The position numbers and the translations under genes are program-made. A stretch of 28,325 nucleotides of DNA, taken from NCBI GenBank assembly GCA_946481735.1, contig CAMLOU010000039.1, positions 1 through 28,325 of the forward strand, given 5' to 3'. The notes under the pieces are model-generated. The model saw nothing but the letters and a program-made list of their open reading frames with translations. It was not told the DNA's origin and made no database searches. Positions within the stretch are counted from its first letter, which is position 1. Every line of letters starts with the position of its first letter. This document shows positions 9,585-19,006 of this stretch, piece by piece. This DNA is from an uncultured Cellvibrio sp. (GTDB lineage Bacteria > Pseudomonadota > Gammaproteobacteria > Pseudomonadales > Cellvibrionaceae).

Positions 9585-9962
9585 ACAATTACCTTCTGAA
9601 GATCTGGAATAGAAAAAGCGGGTCATTGTAGCCCATGAACCCTCGCCAGCGTTAATGAGATAAGCTCGTCCTTGCGTGGCCTTGTAATGCACTCAATGGC
9701 CCCCACTATGAGCAAGCACAGAGCCATAAGCGCCCATGTGGGAAGAGATGAACCAATTGGTGAGAAGATGGCCAAAACCCTTGGCAAGTCTCCTCGATCT
9801 TCAAGAGAAGAAAACCACGCCGGAACATTGTGTAATTTATTGTTAATTGACCCGGAATTCTGCAAACCACAGTCTTTCTATAAGGTGTGTCTGCCGAGCT
9901 TCCGCACTATACTGATACACAAGAACGCGAATATTTTTTGATGTGCGACTGAGGAAGCATCC
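9585..9962. other. 378-bp yhbY-ftsH intergenic region without a convincing gene
   Basis: In most gammaproteobacteria this gap is filled by rlmE (rrmJ), the 23S rRNA 2'-O-methyltransferase gene. None of the three plus-strand frames shows RlmE sequence. Two overlapping frames of 80-89 codons exist on opposite strands (9623-9865 minus, 9672-9941 plus), but neither has a ribosome site or a recognisable protein. It must hold the promoters for yhbY and ftsH. A TACAAT (minus strand, 9625-9630) and a TATACT near 9909 are weak -10 candidates without good -35 partners. Confidence 0.6.
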
Positions 9963-11891
9963 TTGAACGATATGACAAAAAACCTGATTTTGTGGCTGGT
10001 CATCGCTGTAGTGCTATTCAGCGTGTTTGAAAACTTCAACAAGACCTCCAGCAATGAAAGCCTGAGCTACTCCGAATTTATCCTGGCGGTGAAGGATAAT
10101 CGTGTTCGGGAAGTCACTATTGATGGGCTGACCATCGAAGGCTTGTACACCAATAACAGCCCCTTCAAGACGATCCGTCCTCAGGTGCAGGACCCCAAGC
10201 TGATTGACGATTTGTTGAATCATAACGTTGCTGTCAAAGGCCGTGAGGTTGAACAACCCAGCCTTTGGCATCAGTTGCTGGTAGCCAGCTTTCCTATCCT
10301 GATTATTATTGCCGTCTTCCTGTTCTTCATGCGCCAGATGCAAGGTGGTGGCGGTGGCCGTGGTGGCCCTATGAGCTTTGGTAAGAGTAAGGCTCGCCTG
10401 TTGGGTGAAGATCAGATCAAAACCAGTTTTGCCGATGTGGCCGGTGTGGACGAAGCGAAAGAAGAGGTTCAGGAACTGGTTGAATACCTTCGTGATCCCT
10501 CCAAATTTCAGCGCTTGGGCGGCAAGATCCCGCGTGGCGTGTTGATGGTTGGTCCTCCGGGAACGGGTAAGACTCTATTGGCAAAAGCCATTGCCGGTGA
10601 AGCAAAAGTGCCTTTCTTCTCGATCTCCGGTTCTGACTTTGTGGAAATGTTCGTCGGTGTGGGTGCATCCCGCGTGCGCGACATGTTTGATCAGGCCAAG
10701 AAGCAAGCGCCTTGTATTATCTTTATCGACGAGATCGACGCAGTAGGCCGTCACCGTGGCGGCGGTCATGGCGGTGGCCATGACGAGCGCGAACAAACCC
10801 TGAACCAGTTGCTGGTGGAGATGGACGGTTTCGAAGGTAATGATGGTGTCATCATCATCGCTGCGACCAACCGTGCTGATGTATTGGATCGTGCTCTGTT
10901 GCGTCCGGGCCGCTTTGACCGCCAGGTGTTTGTCGGCTTGCCGGATATCCGTGGCCGTGAGCAAATCCTGAAAGTCCACATGCGCAAAGTGCCGATTGAT
11001 GAGCGCGTCAGCGCTTCGGTTATCGCACGTGGTACTCCCGGTTTCTCCGGCGCTGATCTGGCAAACCTGGTTAACGAGGCGGCGCTTTTCGCTGCGCGCG
11101 GTAACAAGCGTCTCGTCACCATGGAGGATTTTGAAAAGGCTCGCGACAAGATCATGATGGGCGCTGAGCGTCGCACTATGGTGATGAGCGAGAAGGAGAA
11201 GGAAAACACCGCTTATCACGAAGCCGGGCATGCCATAGTTGCGCGCCTGGTACCGGAGCATGATCCGGTTCATAAGGTAACGATTATTCCGCGCGGTCGA
11301 GCATTGGGGGTGACCCAATTCCTGCCGGAGGCCGACAAGTACAGCATGAGTAAGCGCTCACTTGAGTCGAGCATCTGTACCTTGTTTGGCGGTCGTATCG
11401 CAGAAGAAATGACCCTGGGTTTTGATGGTATTACTACCGGTGCATCAAACGACATTGAACGTGCTACCGATCTGGCGCGTCGTATGGTCACCAAGTGGGG
11501 ACTTTCGACCAAATTAGGCCCGCTTCATTATGGTGAGGATGAGGGTGCATACCCTGGTATGTCCTCACAGCAGTACTCGGATGAGACATCCAAGCTGATT
11601 GATGAAGAGGTTCGCCGTATTATTGACGAATGTTATACCCGCGCAGAGAAAATCCTGGAAGATAACCGCGACATTCTGGAAGCGATGAAAGATGCCTTGA
11701 TGGAGTATGAGACGATCGATTCGGAGCAGGTCGATGACTTGATGGCCCGCCGTAAGGTGCGTCCACCCCGCGATTGGCACGACGACGACTTCAACGGTCA
11801 TTTGCGCCCCAAAGATGCCGCAGGTGATGGCAAAAAGAATTCCGACGAGAATCCTGCCGGCCCTATCGGTGGACCTGCTAAAGATCACTAA
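9963..11891 (+). CDS. ftsH: ATP-dependent zinc metalloprotease FtsH
   Basis: FtsH is the membrane-anchored AAA+ protease that degrades misassembled membrane proteins and unstable regulators. The 642-residue protein has transmembrane helices at about 7-24 and 108-124, Walker A GPPGTGKT at 197-204, Walker B IIFIDEID at 252-259, an SRH region ending [10 protein letters not shown], and the zinc motif HEAGH at 419-423. The TTG at 9963 lies 5 nt after AGGAAG; an ATG at 9972 would give the MTKNLILW start seen in most homologues. The C-terminal 40 residues are polar and variable. It lies upstream of folP, but a strong terminator separates them. Confidence 0.97.
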   Translation: MNDMTKNLILWLVIAVVLFSVFENFNKTSSNESLSYSEFILAVKDNRVREVTIDGLTIEGLYTNNSPFKTIRPQVQDPKLIDDLLNHNVAVKGREVEQPSLWHQLLVASFPILIIIAVFLFFMRQMQGGGGGRGGPMSFGKSKARLLGEDQIKTSFADVAGVDEAKEEVQELVEYLRDPSKFQRLGGKIPRGVLMVGPPGTGKTLLAKAIAGEAKVPFFSISGSDFVEMFVGVGASRVRDMFDQAKKQAPCIIFIDEIDAVGRHRGGGHGGGHDEREQTLNQLLVEMDGFEGNDGVIIIAATNRADVLDRALLRPGRFDRQVFVGLPDIRGREQILKVHMRKVPIDERVSASVIARGTPGFSGADLANLVNEAALFAARGNKRLVTMEDFEKARDKIMMGAERRTMVMSEKEKENTAYHEAGHAIVARLVPEHDPVHKVTIIPRGRALGVTQFLPEADKYSMSKRSLESSICTLFGGRIAEEMTLGFDGITTGASNDIERATDLARRMVTKWGLSTKLGPLHYGEDEGAYPGMSSQQYSDETSKLIDEEVRRIIDECYTRAEKILEDNRDILEAMKDALMEYETIDSEQVDDLMARRKVRPPRDWHDDDFNGHLRPKDAAGDGKKNSDENPAGPIGGPAKDH

Positions 11892-11910
11892 TCGCAATAT
11901 ATAGATCGAA

Positions 11911-11943
11911 AACAACCCCGGGCTTGCTCGGGGTTGTTTTTTT
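11911..11943 (+). terminator. Intrinsic terminator after ftsH
   Basis: The 10-bp perfect stem AACAACCCCG (11911-11920) / CGGGGTTGTT (11929-11938) is followed by T5. It lies between ftsH and folP, so folP probably depends on read-through or its own start. Confidence 0.93.
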
Positions 11944-11990
11944 ATGGCACAAACAACCATAAGAACCCGCTTTGCTTTCCGAGGTACAAG

Positions 11991-12842
11991 ATGCAACTCC
12001 AATGTGGCCCCCGGCTGCTCGACTTAACCCGACCTGTCGTCATGGGTATTTTGAATACCACCCCTGATTCATTCTCGGATGGCGGAAGTGTCTACCGAGA
12101 TAATCACCTGGTCATGGATCTGGCCGTGCGCAAGGCGTCTCAAATGTTGGCCGAGGGCGCGCAGGTCATTGATGTGGGCGGGGAATCAACCAGGCCTGGT
12201 GCCCAACCGGTATCGGAGCAGGAAGAGCTGGATCGTGTGGTGCCGGTGGTGGAAACCCTTGTGCGCGAGCTGGGTGCCGTCGTGTCGGTTGATACGAGTA
12301 CCGCCAGTGTTATTCGCGAATCAACTGCAGCCGGTGCCGGGATCATCAATGACGTACGCGCTTTGCAGCGTGAGGGCGCATTGGCGGCAGCGGCGGCATC
12401 CGGCTTGCCCGTTTGTCTAATGCATATGCAGGGGGAGCCGGGTAGTATGCAGCAGCGTCCGGTGTATGAGGACGTCATGACCGACGTGAGGAATTTTCTG
12501 CAGGCTCGCGCAGAGGCTTGCCTCGCGGCAGGTATATCCGCTCGCAATATCATCCTTGACCCGGGATTTGGCTTTGGAAAAACGCTGAACCATAACCTCA
12601 CCCTGTTGGCGCGCCTGGCAGAGTTGCAGACGTTGGGTTATCCCATTTTGGTGGGATTATCCCGCAAATCCATGCTGGCTGCGCTGCTCAATCGCGACGT
12701 CCATGAGCGGTTGCCGGGAAGCCTTGCTTTAGCGTTAGCGGCTGCGGAACGCGGTGCAGCCATCATCCGTGTTCACGATGTTGCGGCAACGATGGATGTG
12801 CTTAACGTCATGGCTGCCGTCAATAACATAAAAAATAACTGA
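11991..12842 (+). CDS. folP: Dihydropteroate synthase
   Basis: FolP joins p-aminobenzoate to hydroxymethyl-dihydropterin diphosphate in folate synthesis and is the sulfonamide target. The protein is 283 residues from ATG 11991, the normal length. Motifs seen are VVMGILNTTPDSFSDGG (16-32), DVGGESTRPGA (61-71), and the C-terminal LVGLSRKSML and IIRVHDV blocks. I chose this ATG for its GAGG ribosome site; the frame reaches back to 11934, but that start lies inside the ftsH terminator. It is 89 nt upstream of glmM, the usual operon pair. Confidence 0.96.
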   Translation: MQLQCGPRLLDLTRPVVMGILNTTPDSFSDGGSVYRDNHLVMDLAVRKASQMLAEGAQVIDVGGESTRPGAQPVSEQEELDRVVPVVETLVRELGAVVSVDTSTASVIRESTAAGAGIINDVRALQREGALAAAAASGLPVCLMHMQGEPGSMQQRPVYEDVMTDVRNFLQARAEACLAAGISARNIILDPGFGFGKTLNHNLTLLARLAELQTLGYPILVGLSRKSMLAALLNRDVHERLPGSLALALAAAERGAAIIRVHDVAATMDVLNVMAAVNNIKNN

Positions 12843-12931
12843 AAAAAACTGGCCGCATTGCGTAAAATGCTGCCCCACTTTCTACTACATCGCATTTACC
12901 GAATATTAAAGGTGAACGGAGTCTGGCATCT

Positions 12932-14269
12932 ATGACGCGCAAATATTTTGGCACCGACGGCATTCGTGGTCTGGTTGGTGAATTCCCTATTACTCCTGAC
13001 TTCATGCTTAAGCTGGGATGGGCGGCGGGGTGTGTGTTGATGGATCGCTTTGCAGGGCCGAATATGATCCTGATTGGTAAGGATACGCGCATCTCCGGTT
13101 ACATGTTTGAATCTGCCCTTCAGGCGGGGCTTATCAACGCGGGTGTGGATGTCGGCTTGCTGGGTCCCATGCCCACGCCCGGTGTGGCCTACCTGACGCG
13201 CACATTTCAAGCCCAGGCCGGCATCGTTATCAGCGCTTCCCATAACAGCTATGTTGATAATGGCATCAAGTTTTTCAGCGGCAATGGCACCAAATTACCG
13301 GACGATATTGAGCTGCTGATCGAAGAACAGTTGGAAAAACCGATGGTAACTGCTGAGCGCTTGGGTAAGGCGCGACGCATTACTGATGCCTCTGGTCGTT
13401 ACATCGAGTTCTGTAAAGGTACTATGCCCTGGGGTTTCAGCTTGCAAGGCCTCCAGATTGTTCTGGATTGCGCCCATGGCGCTACATACAACATTGCACC
13501 CAGCGTTTTTACCGAGTTGGGCGCTAAAGTGGTACCGCTGTTTGTCGAACCTAACGGAACCAATATCAACCGCAGCTGCGGGTCTACCAAACCGGAAGCA
13601 TTGCAAGAGCATGTTGTCGAAGTAGGTGCTGATCTTGGCATCGCATTCGATGGCGACGGTGATCGGGTGATATTCGTTGATCACAAAGGTGAATTGGTCG
13701 ATGGCGATGAATTGCTTTACATCATAGCCGCCCATCAGCAGCAATACGGCGGCGGTTGTGAGGGGGTTGCCGGCACCTTGATGAGCAACTTCGGCTTTGA
13801 ATTAGGGTTAAAGGAATTGGGAGTTCCTTTCGGTCGCGCCAAGGTGGGTGACCGTTATGTGATTGAGATGATGCGTGATAAAGGGTGGTCCTTGGGCGGT
13901 GAGAATTCCGGCCATATAGTTTGCAGCAATGTAACCACTACGGGTGACGGAATTATTTCGGCGTTACAAGTGCTGCTGGCGATTACGACCTTGGGCGTTC
14001 CCCTTCATAAAGCCAAGAAGGGCATGCAGAAGTTGCCGCAAACCATGATCAATGTGCATATGGCCAAGCGCATTGATGTTAATGGCGATCCAACAATTCA
14101 AAATGCGGTTGCCCAAGTCGAGGCCAAACTGGCAGGCACCGGCAGAGTCTTGTTGCGGCCCTCCGGCACGGAGCCGGTAGTGCGGGTCATGGTAGAAGGG
14201 CAAAATAAAAATCAGGTTAAAGAGTTGGCTCAGGAATTGGCTTCGGTGGTTGAGACTGTTTTGAACTAA
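12932..14269 (+). CDS. glmM: Phosphoglucosamine mutase
   Basis: GlmM converts glucosamine-6-phosphate to glucosamine-1-phosphate for peptidoglycan and LPS precursors. The 445-residue length equals that of E. coli GlmM. The phosphorylated serine is in SASHN (Ser103), and the Mg-binding loop DGDGDR has Asp241, Asp243 and Asp245. The sugar-binding GGENSGH and the phosphate-binding [12 protein letters not shown] near the C-terminus are present. It follows folP and precedes tpiA. Confidence 0.97.
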   Translation: MTRKYFGTDGIRGLVGEFPITPDFMLKLGWAAGCVLMDRFAGPNMILIGKDTRISGYMFESALQAGLINAGVDVGLLGPMPTPGVAYLTRTFQAQAGIVISASHNSYVDNGIKFFSGNGTKLPDDIELLIEEQLEKPMVTAERLGKARRITDASGRYIEFCKGTMPWGFSLQGLQIVLDCAHGATYNIAPSVFTELGAKVVPLFVEPNGTNINRSCGSTKPEALQEHVVEVGADLGIAFDGDGDRVIFVDHKGELVDGDELLYIIAAHQQQYGGGCEGVAGTLMSNFGFELGLKELGVPFGRAKVGDRYVIEMMRDKGWSLGGENSGHIVCSNVTTTGDGIISALQVLLAITTLGVPLHKAKKGMQKLPQTMINVHMAKRIDVNGDPTIQNAVAQVEAKLAGTGRVLLRPSGTEPVVRVMVEGQNKNQVKELAQELASVVETVLN

Positions 14270-14283
14270 GCTTCAAAAGAGGA

Positions 14284-14308
14284 CGGGTTTGAATCGGCAA
14301 CAAACCCG
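14284..14308 (+). repeat. Inverted repeat in the glmM-tpiA gap
   Basis: CGGGTTTG (14284-14291) pairs with CAAACCCG (14301-14308) over a 9-nt loop. No T-tract follows, so it is not a classic terminator; it may stabilise the glmM mRNA end or weaken read-through into tpiA. Confidence 0.45.
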
Positions 14309-14416
14309 ATGACTCAGCCATAAACTGATAGAAAGTCGGGCATGGCCGTTAAAAATGGGATTGTATGTTCAACCCATCTTAGCTACCATTAGCGCCCGCT
14401 TTGGGGGAGGTATTGC

Positions 14417-15181
14417 TTGAACAAGGCAAATAACACCAAGCGTCGCCAGTTGGTTGTAGGCAACTGGAAAATGAATGGCAACCAGCGCACCAACGCTGAA
14501 CTGTTAGCCAAAGTGGTAGCCGGTTGGCAGGGTAAGCACAACGCTGATGTTGCAGTTTGTCCACCCTTCCCCTACTTTCAGCACACATTGGAATTGCTCG
14601 CCTCATCAAGCATCGTGTTGGGTGCGCAGAGTGTGAGTGAATATGAGAGTGGTGCATACACGGGTGAAGTATCTGCCCGGATGCTGGCGGACTGGCAGTG
14701 TTGTTACGTGATTGTTGGTCATAACGAACGCCGGCGGATGCAGCAGGAATCAGATACTCAGGTGGCGCAAAAGTTCGTTGCCGTACAGCGCGAACAACTG
14801 GTCCCGATACTGTGTGTCGGAGAGTCGCTGGAGCAGCGTGAAACCGGTCAGGCATTGGCTGTTATTCATCGACAACTCAATGCCGTTGTTGAAAGTGTCG
14901 GATGCGATGCATTCGAACATGCCGTAGTAGCTTATGAGCCAGTATGGGCAGTAGGTACAGGTAAGACGGCGACCCCGCAACAAGCGCAGGAAGTTCATCA
15001 TTTTATTCGTGAGCTTTTAGGTGATGTGGGGCAGCGGGTGCGCATTTTGTATGGCGGCAGTGTAAAGGCCAATAATGCAGCCCAGCTTTTCGCCATGACG
15101 GATATTGATGGCGCCTTGCTCGGCGGGGCTTCATTGGATGCCGAAGAATTTTTAAGTATTTGTCGAGCAGCGGATGTATAA
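14417..15181 (+). CDS. tpiA: Triosephosphate isomerase
   Basis: TpiA interconverts dihydroxyacetone phosphate and glyceraldehyde-3-phosphate. The 254-residue protein has the substrate-binding NWKMN (Asn16, Lys18), the catalytic His102 and the catalytic Glu174 in AYEPVWAVGTG, followed by the flexible loop and the phosphate-binding YGGSV and GALLGGASL. The start is TTG at 14417 with a strong GGGGGAGG ribosome site 6 nt before it; the next ATG would remove part of NWKMN. An oddity is that the residue after the catalytic His is Asn103 (GHNERR), where nearly all TIMs have Ser. Confidence 0.96.
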   Translation: MNKANNTKRRQLVVGNWKMNGNQRTNAELLAKVVAGWQGKHNADVAVCPPFPYFQHTLELLASSSIVLGAQSVSEYESGAYTGEVSARMLADWQCCYVIVGHNERRRMQQESDTQVAQKFVAVQREQLVPILCVGESLEQRETGQALAVIHRQLNAVVESVGCDAFEHAVVAYEPVWAVGTGKTATPQQAQEVHHFIRELLGDVGQRVRILYGGSVKANNAAQLFAMTDIDGALLGGASLDAEEFLSICRAADV

Positions 15182-15190
15182 AACCTGCTA

Positions 15191-15227
15191 GATACAGCAA
15201 CTGAACATCGGGTTTTAGTATCAGTTG
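15191..15227 (+). promoter_or_regulatory. Competing short hairpins in the secG leader
   Basis: CAACTGA (15198-15204) pairs with TCAGTTG (15221-15227). GATAC (15191-15195) pairs with GTATC (15218-15222), which uses part of the same 3' arm. Both could form just upstream of the secG ribosome site. Weak evidence for control. Confidence 0.25.
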
Positions 15228-15247
15228 TTCAACCAGAGAGCATAACA

Positions 15248-15616
15248 ATGGAAAAAATTATTCTTGTTATTCACGTGTTGACAGCATTGGCTATCATTGC
15301 CTTTATTCTGCTGCAACAAGGTAAAGGCGCTGCAGCCGGAGCCTCGTTCGGGGCCGGTGCCTCGCAGACGGTATTTGGTAGTCAGGGCGGCAGCAGCTTT
15401 TTTACGCGTGCTACAGCGATTCTGGCCACAATATTTTTCTGCACCAGTTTCGGTTTGGCCATTATCGCCAAAAACAGTACATCCGTTGCTGTAGATGGCA
15501 TTCCGGTACCGGTTGAAAACCAACAGGTAGTACCGCAATCAGATGTTCCGACGGTTGAAGAAACGACACCCGCCGCGACCAGTGATGTACCTGCTGTACC
15601 GGAATCTGAAGAGTAA
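15248..15616 (+). CDS. secG: Preprotein translocase subunit SecG
   Basis: SecG is a small inner-membrane partner of SecYE that helps preprotein translocation. The 122-residue protein has two membrane helices (about 2-22 and 54-74). Between them lies the conserved cytoplasmic loop LLQQGKGAAAGASFGAGASQ. The C-terminal 40 residues are acidic, proline-rich and variable, as is common. The order tpiA-secG-tRNA-Leu is conserved in gammaproteobacteria. Confidence 0.95.
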   Translation: MEKIILVIHVLTALAIIAFILLQQGKGAAAGASFGAGASQTVFGSQGGSSFFTRATAILATIFFCTSFGLAIIAKNSTSVAVDGIPVPVENQQVVPQSDVPTVEETTPAATSDVPAVPESEE

Positions 15617-15626
15617 ACGTTTTAAA

Positions 15627-15711
15627 GCCCAAGTGGTGGAATTGGTAGACACGCTACCTTGAGGTGGTAGTGGCGCAAGCTGTGCCGGTTCGAGTCCGGC
15701 CTTGGGTACCA
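15627..15711 (+). tRNA. tRNA-Leu (anticodon GAG)
   Basis: This 85-nt sequence folds as a class II tRNA. The acceptor GCCCAAG pairs with CTTGGGT (with a G-U end pair) and is followed by A73 and an encoded CCA. The anticodon stem is CTACC/GGTAG with loop TTGAGGT, so the anticodon is GAG. A long variable arm (TGGCGCAAGCTGT) and the T arm GCCGG TTCGAGT CCGGC follow. It is close to E. coli tRNA-Leu(GAG), which also lies after secG. Confidence 0.97.
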
Positions 15712-15733
15712 TACATGTGAGAATGACTCACCG

Positions 15734-15761
15734 AAAAAGCCCCGTTAATCGGGGCTTTTTT
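15734..15761 (+). terminator. Intrinsic terminator after tRNA-Leu
   Basis: GCCCCG (15739-15744) pairs with CGGGGC (15750-15755) over a TTAAT loop, with A5 before and T6 after the stem. It ends the tpiA-secG-tRNA unit; in relatives, transcription often goes on into rimP-nusA-infB. Confidence 0.93.
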
Positions 15762-15810
15762 GTGCCTGCCGTTCTGGCAGCGTACGAAGACAAGAGTAAC
15801 AGTGATTTTC

Positions 15811-16536
15811 ATGAACAAATACGAACAACTTCGCCATCGGTGCCTATTGGAATCTACGCGCAATTTCAACGCGCGAGGAAAATCGGTGGTGCGGTGCGAG
15901 TTCTGTCAGTTAGCAAATTTTGCTTGCCTTTGTCAGTGGCGTCCGCAGTCGATGTCCGGGTGCGATTTTGTGTTGTTGATGCATCGCGACGAAGTTTTTA
16001 AGCCCACCAATACCGGTCGCTTGATTGCGGATATTTTTCCGGACAATACCCACGTCTTTGCCTGGAGCCGTACCGAGCCGGATGCCGAGTTGCTGTGCTT
16101 GCTCAATGATCCACAGCGCCAATGTTTTATTATTTACCCCTCTGCTGAAAATGAGTCGCGCGAGGTTTATACGACACCTGTGGTGAGCGACAAACGTCGT
16201 ACGTTTATTTTGTTGGATGGTACCTGGAAGCAGAGCAGCAGGATGTTTCATTTAAGCCGCTGGCTGGATAAGTTGCCGGTGTTGTGTTTGCCGGAGACCT
16301 TATTGCGTGGTTACGCTGTAAGAAAATCTCACCAGGACAATTATCTCTCGACGGTAGAGGCGGCCGCCTTGTGTTTGCAGGTGGCGGGTGAGTCGCGACA
16401 AAGTGAAATCTTGCTGGATTATTTTGCGCTATTTAATCTGCATTATCTGGCAACCCGCGGTTGTTATACACCGGCAGTTGGAGAAGTGCATCAACGGCTG
16501 GCGAATAAACAGCAGATGGATCGTATGGCTGAATAA
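15811..16536 (+). CDS. tapT: DTW-domain protein, probable tRNA-uridine aminocarboxypropyltransferase
   Basis: The DTW family (E. coli TapT/YfiP) adds the acp group from SAM to U47 of tRNAs. In this 241-residue protein a zinc-type cysteine set is seen at C29-x2-C32 and C39-x-C41. An HRDEVFKPTNTGRLI block follows at 58-72, and the DTW signature appears as LDGTWKQS at 135-142. I chose ATG 15811; the frame stays open to 15760, but that start lies in the terminator. The ribosome site is weak. The exact paralogue (TapT or a sister) is not certain, so the symbol is tentative. It converges with ndh across a 36-bp gap. Confidence 0.82.
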   Translation: MNKYEQLRHRCLLESTRNFNARGKSVVRCEFCQLANFACLCQWRPQSMSGCDFVLLMHRDEVFKPTNTGRLIADIFPDNTHVFAWSRTEPDAELLCLLNDPQRQCFIIYPSAENESREVYTTPVVSDKRRTFILLDGTWKQSSRMFHLSRWLDKLPVLCLPETLLRGYAVRKSHQDNYLSTVEAAALCLQVAGESRQSEILLDYFALFNLHYLATRGCYTPAVGEVHQRLANKQQMDRMAE

Positions 16537-16572
16537 CCTCCTTGTTATGCGTGACAAATGGTTTTTATTGCA

Positions 16573-17925
16573 TCAATGCAATTTCAATCGGGGCCTCAAC
16601 CAGCGGTTGATCCGGTTGGCCAACATCACCAGTCCGGTTTTAATAAACCCATGAATCGCGACCTGGTGCATCCGGTAAAGCGATACATAAACAAACCGGG
16701 CCAGATGCCCTTCAATGAACAAACTTCCACTGCTCAAGTTACCCATCAAATTACCGACGGTTGAATAGTTGGATAATGAGATCAACGAGCCGTGATCCTT
16801 GTAAACATAAACCTGTAGTGGTTTGTTGTTGAGCAATGCCACCAGATTTTTATAACAGGTGCTGGCCATCTGGTGCGCTGCCTGTGCACGGGGCGGCACC
16901 CGTTTGCCATCGGGTTGAGTAAATTGCGCGCAATCACCAATCGCAAAGATGTTCGGATCTCGCGTCGTTTGTAAAAATTCATTCACCTGGAGTTGGTTAA
17001 TCCGGTTGGTTTCCAATCCGCCGATATCTTTCATAAAGTCGGGCACCTTAATGCCGGCTGCCCATACAAATAAATCTGCTTCGATGCTTTCGCCTTCTTT
17101 GGTCTCCAGGCTGTGGCCGGTCGCGGCGGTGATGGTGGTATTAAGCTTGACGTCTACCCCGATGCTGATTAACTCCTTATGGGCTGCGGTGGAAATTCTT
17201 TCGGGCAGGGCGGGCAAAATTCTTGGGCCAGCTTCAACCAGCGTGACTTTTAACTGTTCGTTGGAAACGGCACTAAAGCCATAGTTGTGGAATTCCGCTA
17301 CGGCATGATGAAGTTCTGCGGATAATTCCACACCGGTAGCACCGCCACCGACGATGGCGATTCGCACGTTATCGTGGTTTTCCGGCAAGCGCTGAATGCG
17401 TAAAAACGCATTGAGTAATTTATTGCGAAAACGGTGTGCCTGGGTGGGGCTGTCGAGGAAGATGCAGTGCTGCTTGACTCCGGGGGTATTAAAATCGTTG
17501 GAGATGGAGCCAAGTGCGATCACCAGGTAGTCGTAGTTAATACGTGTGGACGGAAGGAATTCTATTCCATCTTCATCGCGCATGGGCGCCAGGATAACCT
17601 GCCGCGCTTCACGATCAATACCGGTCATATTGCCGACGCGAAAGTGGAAATAATTGCCGATCGCGTGGCCGCGATAACTTACCGCGTCGACGCCTTCATC
17701 CATGGTGCCGACGGCCAGTTCATGCAGTAAGGGTTTCCACAAATGGGTCGTGCTGCGGTCAATCAGAACGACTTCCGCTTTTTTCTTTTTTCCGAGTTTG
17801 CGCCCCAGTTTGGTGGCCAATTCCAGGCCACCGGCACCGCCGCCGACTACAACAATTTTGGGTATCCGGTTGGGGGGAGTCTCATGCCTGGTTAGATCGT
17901 TGCTTGCAGAATCATTGCTATCCAC
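16573..17925 (-). CDS. ndh: Type II NADH dehydrogenase (NDH-2)
   Basis: NDH-2 is a single-subunit, non-proton-pumping NADH:quinone oxidoreductase bound to the inner face of the membrane. The 450-residue protein has an FAD-binding GGGAGG at 28-33 and a second NADH-binding fold GGGATG at 193-198. It also has the FAIGDCAQ block near the C-terminal third, which completes the FAD site. The C-terminal 90 residues (from [14 protein letters not shown] on) fit the amphipathic membrane-anchor region. The start is GTG with an AGAGGT ribosome site 7 nt upstream. It lies 88 nt after the Gfo/Idh/MocA gene on the same strand. Confidence 0.9.
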   Translation of the reverse strand: MDSNDSASNDLTRHETPPNRIPKIVVVGGGAGGLELATKLGRKLGKKKKAEVVLIDRSTTHLWKPLLHELAVGTMDEGVDAVSYRGHAIGNYFHFRVGNMTGIDREARQVILAPMRDEDGIEFLPSTRINYDYLVIALGSISNDFNTPGVKQHCIFLDSPTQAHRFRNKLLNAFLRIQRLPENHDNVRIAIVGGGATGVELSAELHHAVAEFHNYGFSAVSNEQLKVTLVEAGPRILPALPERISTAAHKELISIGVDVKLNTTITAATGHSLETKEGESIEADLFVWAAGIKVPDFMKDIGGLETNRINQLQVNEFLQTTRDPNIFAIGDCAQFTQPDGKRVPPRAQAAHQMASTCYKNLVALLNNKPLQVYVYKDHGSLISLSNYSTVGNLMGNLSSGSLFIEGHLARFVYVSLYRMHQVAIHGFIKTGLVMLANRINRWLRPRLKLH

Positions 17926-18013
17926 GTCGCTTACCTCTTGATGCCGATAATGAAAATGGTAAAAACCCCAAGCAAACTATCTTCACGTTATTGATTATTC
18001 TAAGCGTAGCGCG

Positions 18014-19006
18014 CTAATCCAGGTTGACCCAGCTTTGCTTGGCGGCGCTGGCGAAGATGGCGTCGATGATCTTCATATTTGCCAGGGCGTCGCTCAAGGG
18101 TGTTGGAACAGGTTGTTGAGTGAAAACACTTTCAGCAAAAGCGTCCGCCATATTGCGGTAGTGATCGCACGGTGCCAGCTCAATTTCTTCATGCTGTTGG
18201 TCGCGCTTGATGATCATCTTCGTAGCGGTATCCGCAACTGGGCTGAATGGAATAGGAATAAACACGCTGCCATTTTCGCCGCTGGCCTCCATATATTGGT
18301 TCCCTTCAATTTTGGTCGAGGCGGTAAACGTGGCGGTGCCGTCCGCAAACTCCATGATGCCGGAGACAAAGCAATCTACCTCATAACCCGGATAAGGCAT
18401 GATGTGCCCCATTACCCGTAATGGCTCGCTATCAAACAGATAACGCGACAGCGAAATGCAATAACAACCGATATCCATTAAGGCGCCGCCACCCATGGCC
18501 GCGCTGTTGCGAATATTTTCCGGCTCGCGATTATTGTAGGAAAAATGGGAATGAATGCTGCGTACCTGGCCGATGCTGCCATTGGTCACCAGTTCATGGG
18601 CTTTATCCCACTGCGGATGAAAGCGGTACATAAACGCTTCCATGACTTTTAAATGCGGGTAACGTTGCGCGGCGTCCAGCAGGGGTTGGACGTCTGCTGC
18701 ATTCAGGCCCAGAGGTTTTTCACATAGCACATGTTTGCCCGCTTCCAGGGCTTTAATTGACCAAGGCACATGCAGGTGGTTGGGCAGGGGGTTGTAGATC
18801 GCGTCCACTTCGGGGTCGGCCAGCAGTGCTTCATAGCTGCTGTGCGCGCGGGCGATGCCCAATTCATCGGCAACCCGTTGCGCACTCTCAGCGTCGCGGG
18901 AACAGATGGCGACGACGTCGCCGTGAAGGGAGGTCTGGATGGCAGGGATGACTTTGGTGCGTCCGATTTTGGCCGTGCTGAGCACGCCCCAGCGTAATTT
19001 TTGCAT
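18014..19006 (-). CDS. Gfo/Idh/MocA-family NAD(P)-dependent sugar oxidoreductase
   Basis: The 330-residue protein has an N-terminal Rossmann fold (WGVLSTAKIG, 6-15) and the family signature CEKP at 95-98. The C-terminal half has the beta-sheet domain with GGGALMDIGCY and the conserved acid/histidine face. It resembles D-xylose 1-dehydrogenase and dihydrodiol dehydrogenase members. The closely related inositol dehydrogenases are also in this superfamily, which is of interest next to a phytate locus, but the substrate cannot be fixed from sequence. The ATG has a GTGAG ribosome site. Confidence 0.88.
   Translation of the reverse strand: MQKLRWGVLSTAKIGRTKVIPAIQTSLHGDVVAICSRDAESAQRVADELGIARAHSSYEALLADPEVDAIYNPLPNHLHVPWSIKALEAGKHVLCEKPLGLNAADVQPLLDAAQRYPHLKVMEAFMYRFHPQWDKAHELVTNGSIGQVRSIHSHFSYNNREPENIRNSAAMGGGALMDIGCYCISLSRYLFDSEPLRVMGHIMPYPGYEVDCFVSGIMEFADGTATFTASTKIEGNQYMEASGENGSVFIPIPFSPVADTATKMIIKRDQQHEEIELAPCDHYRNMADAFAESVFTQQPVPTPLSDALANMKIIDAIFASAAKQSWVNLD

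Noticed and set aside
9623..9941. Two overlapping frames on opposite strands in the yhbY-ftsH gap
   Set aside because: No ribosome site, no known domain, and overlap with each other; one shows a short hydrophobic run, which is not enough.
10575..11318. Long antisense frame (247 codons) inside ftsH
   Set aside because: It is a shadow of the ftsH reading frame, with no ribosome site and no recognisable domain.
15654..15869. Minus-strand frame of 71 codons with GRTRTGT sequence
   Set aside because: It reads across the antisense of tRNA-Leu; this is a well-known false protein produced by tRNA genes.
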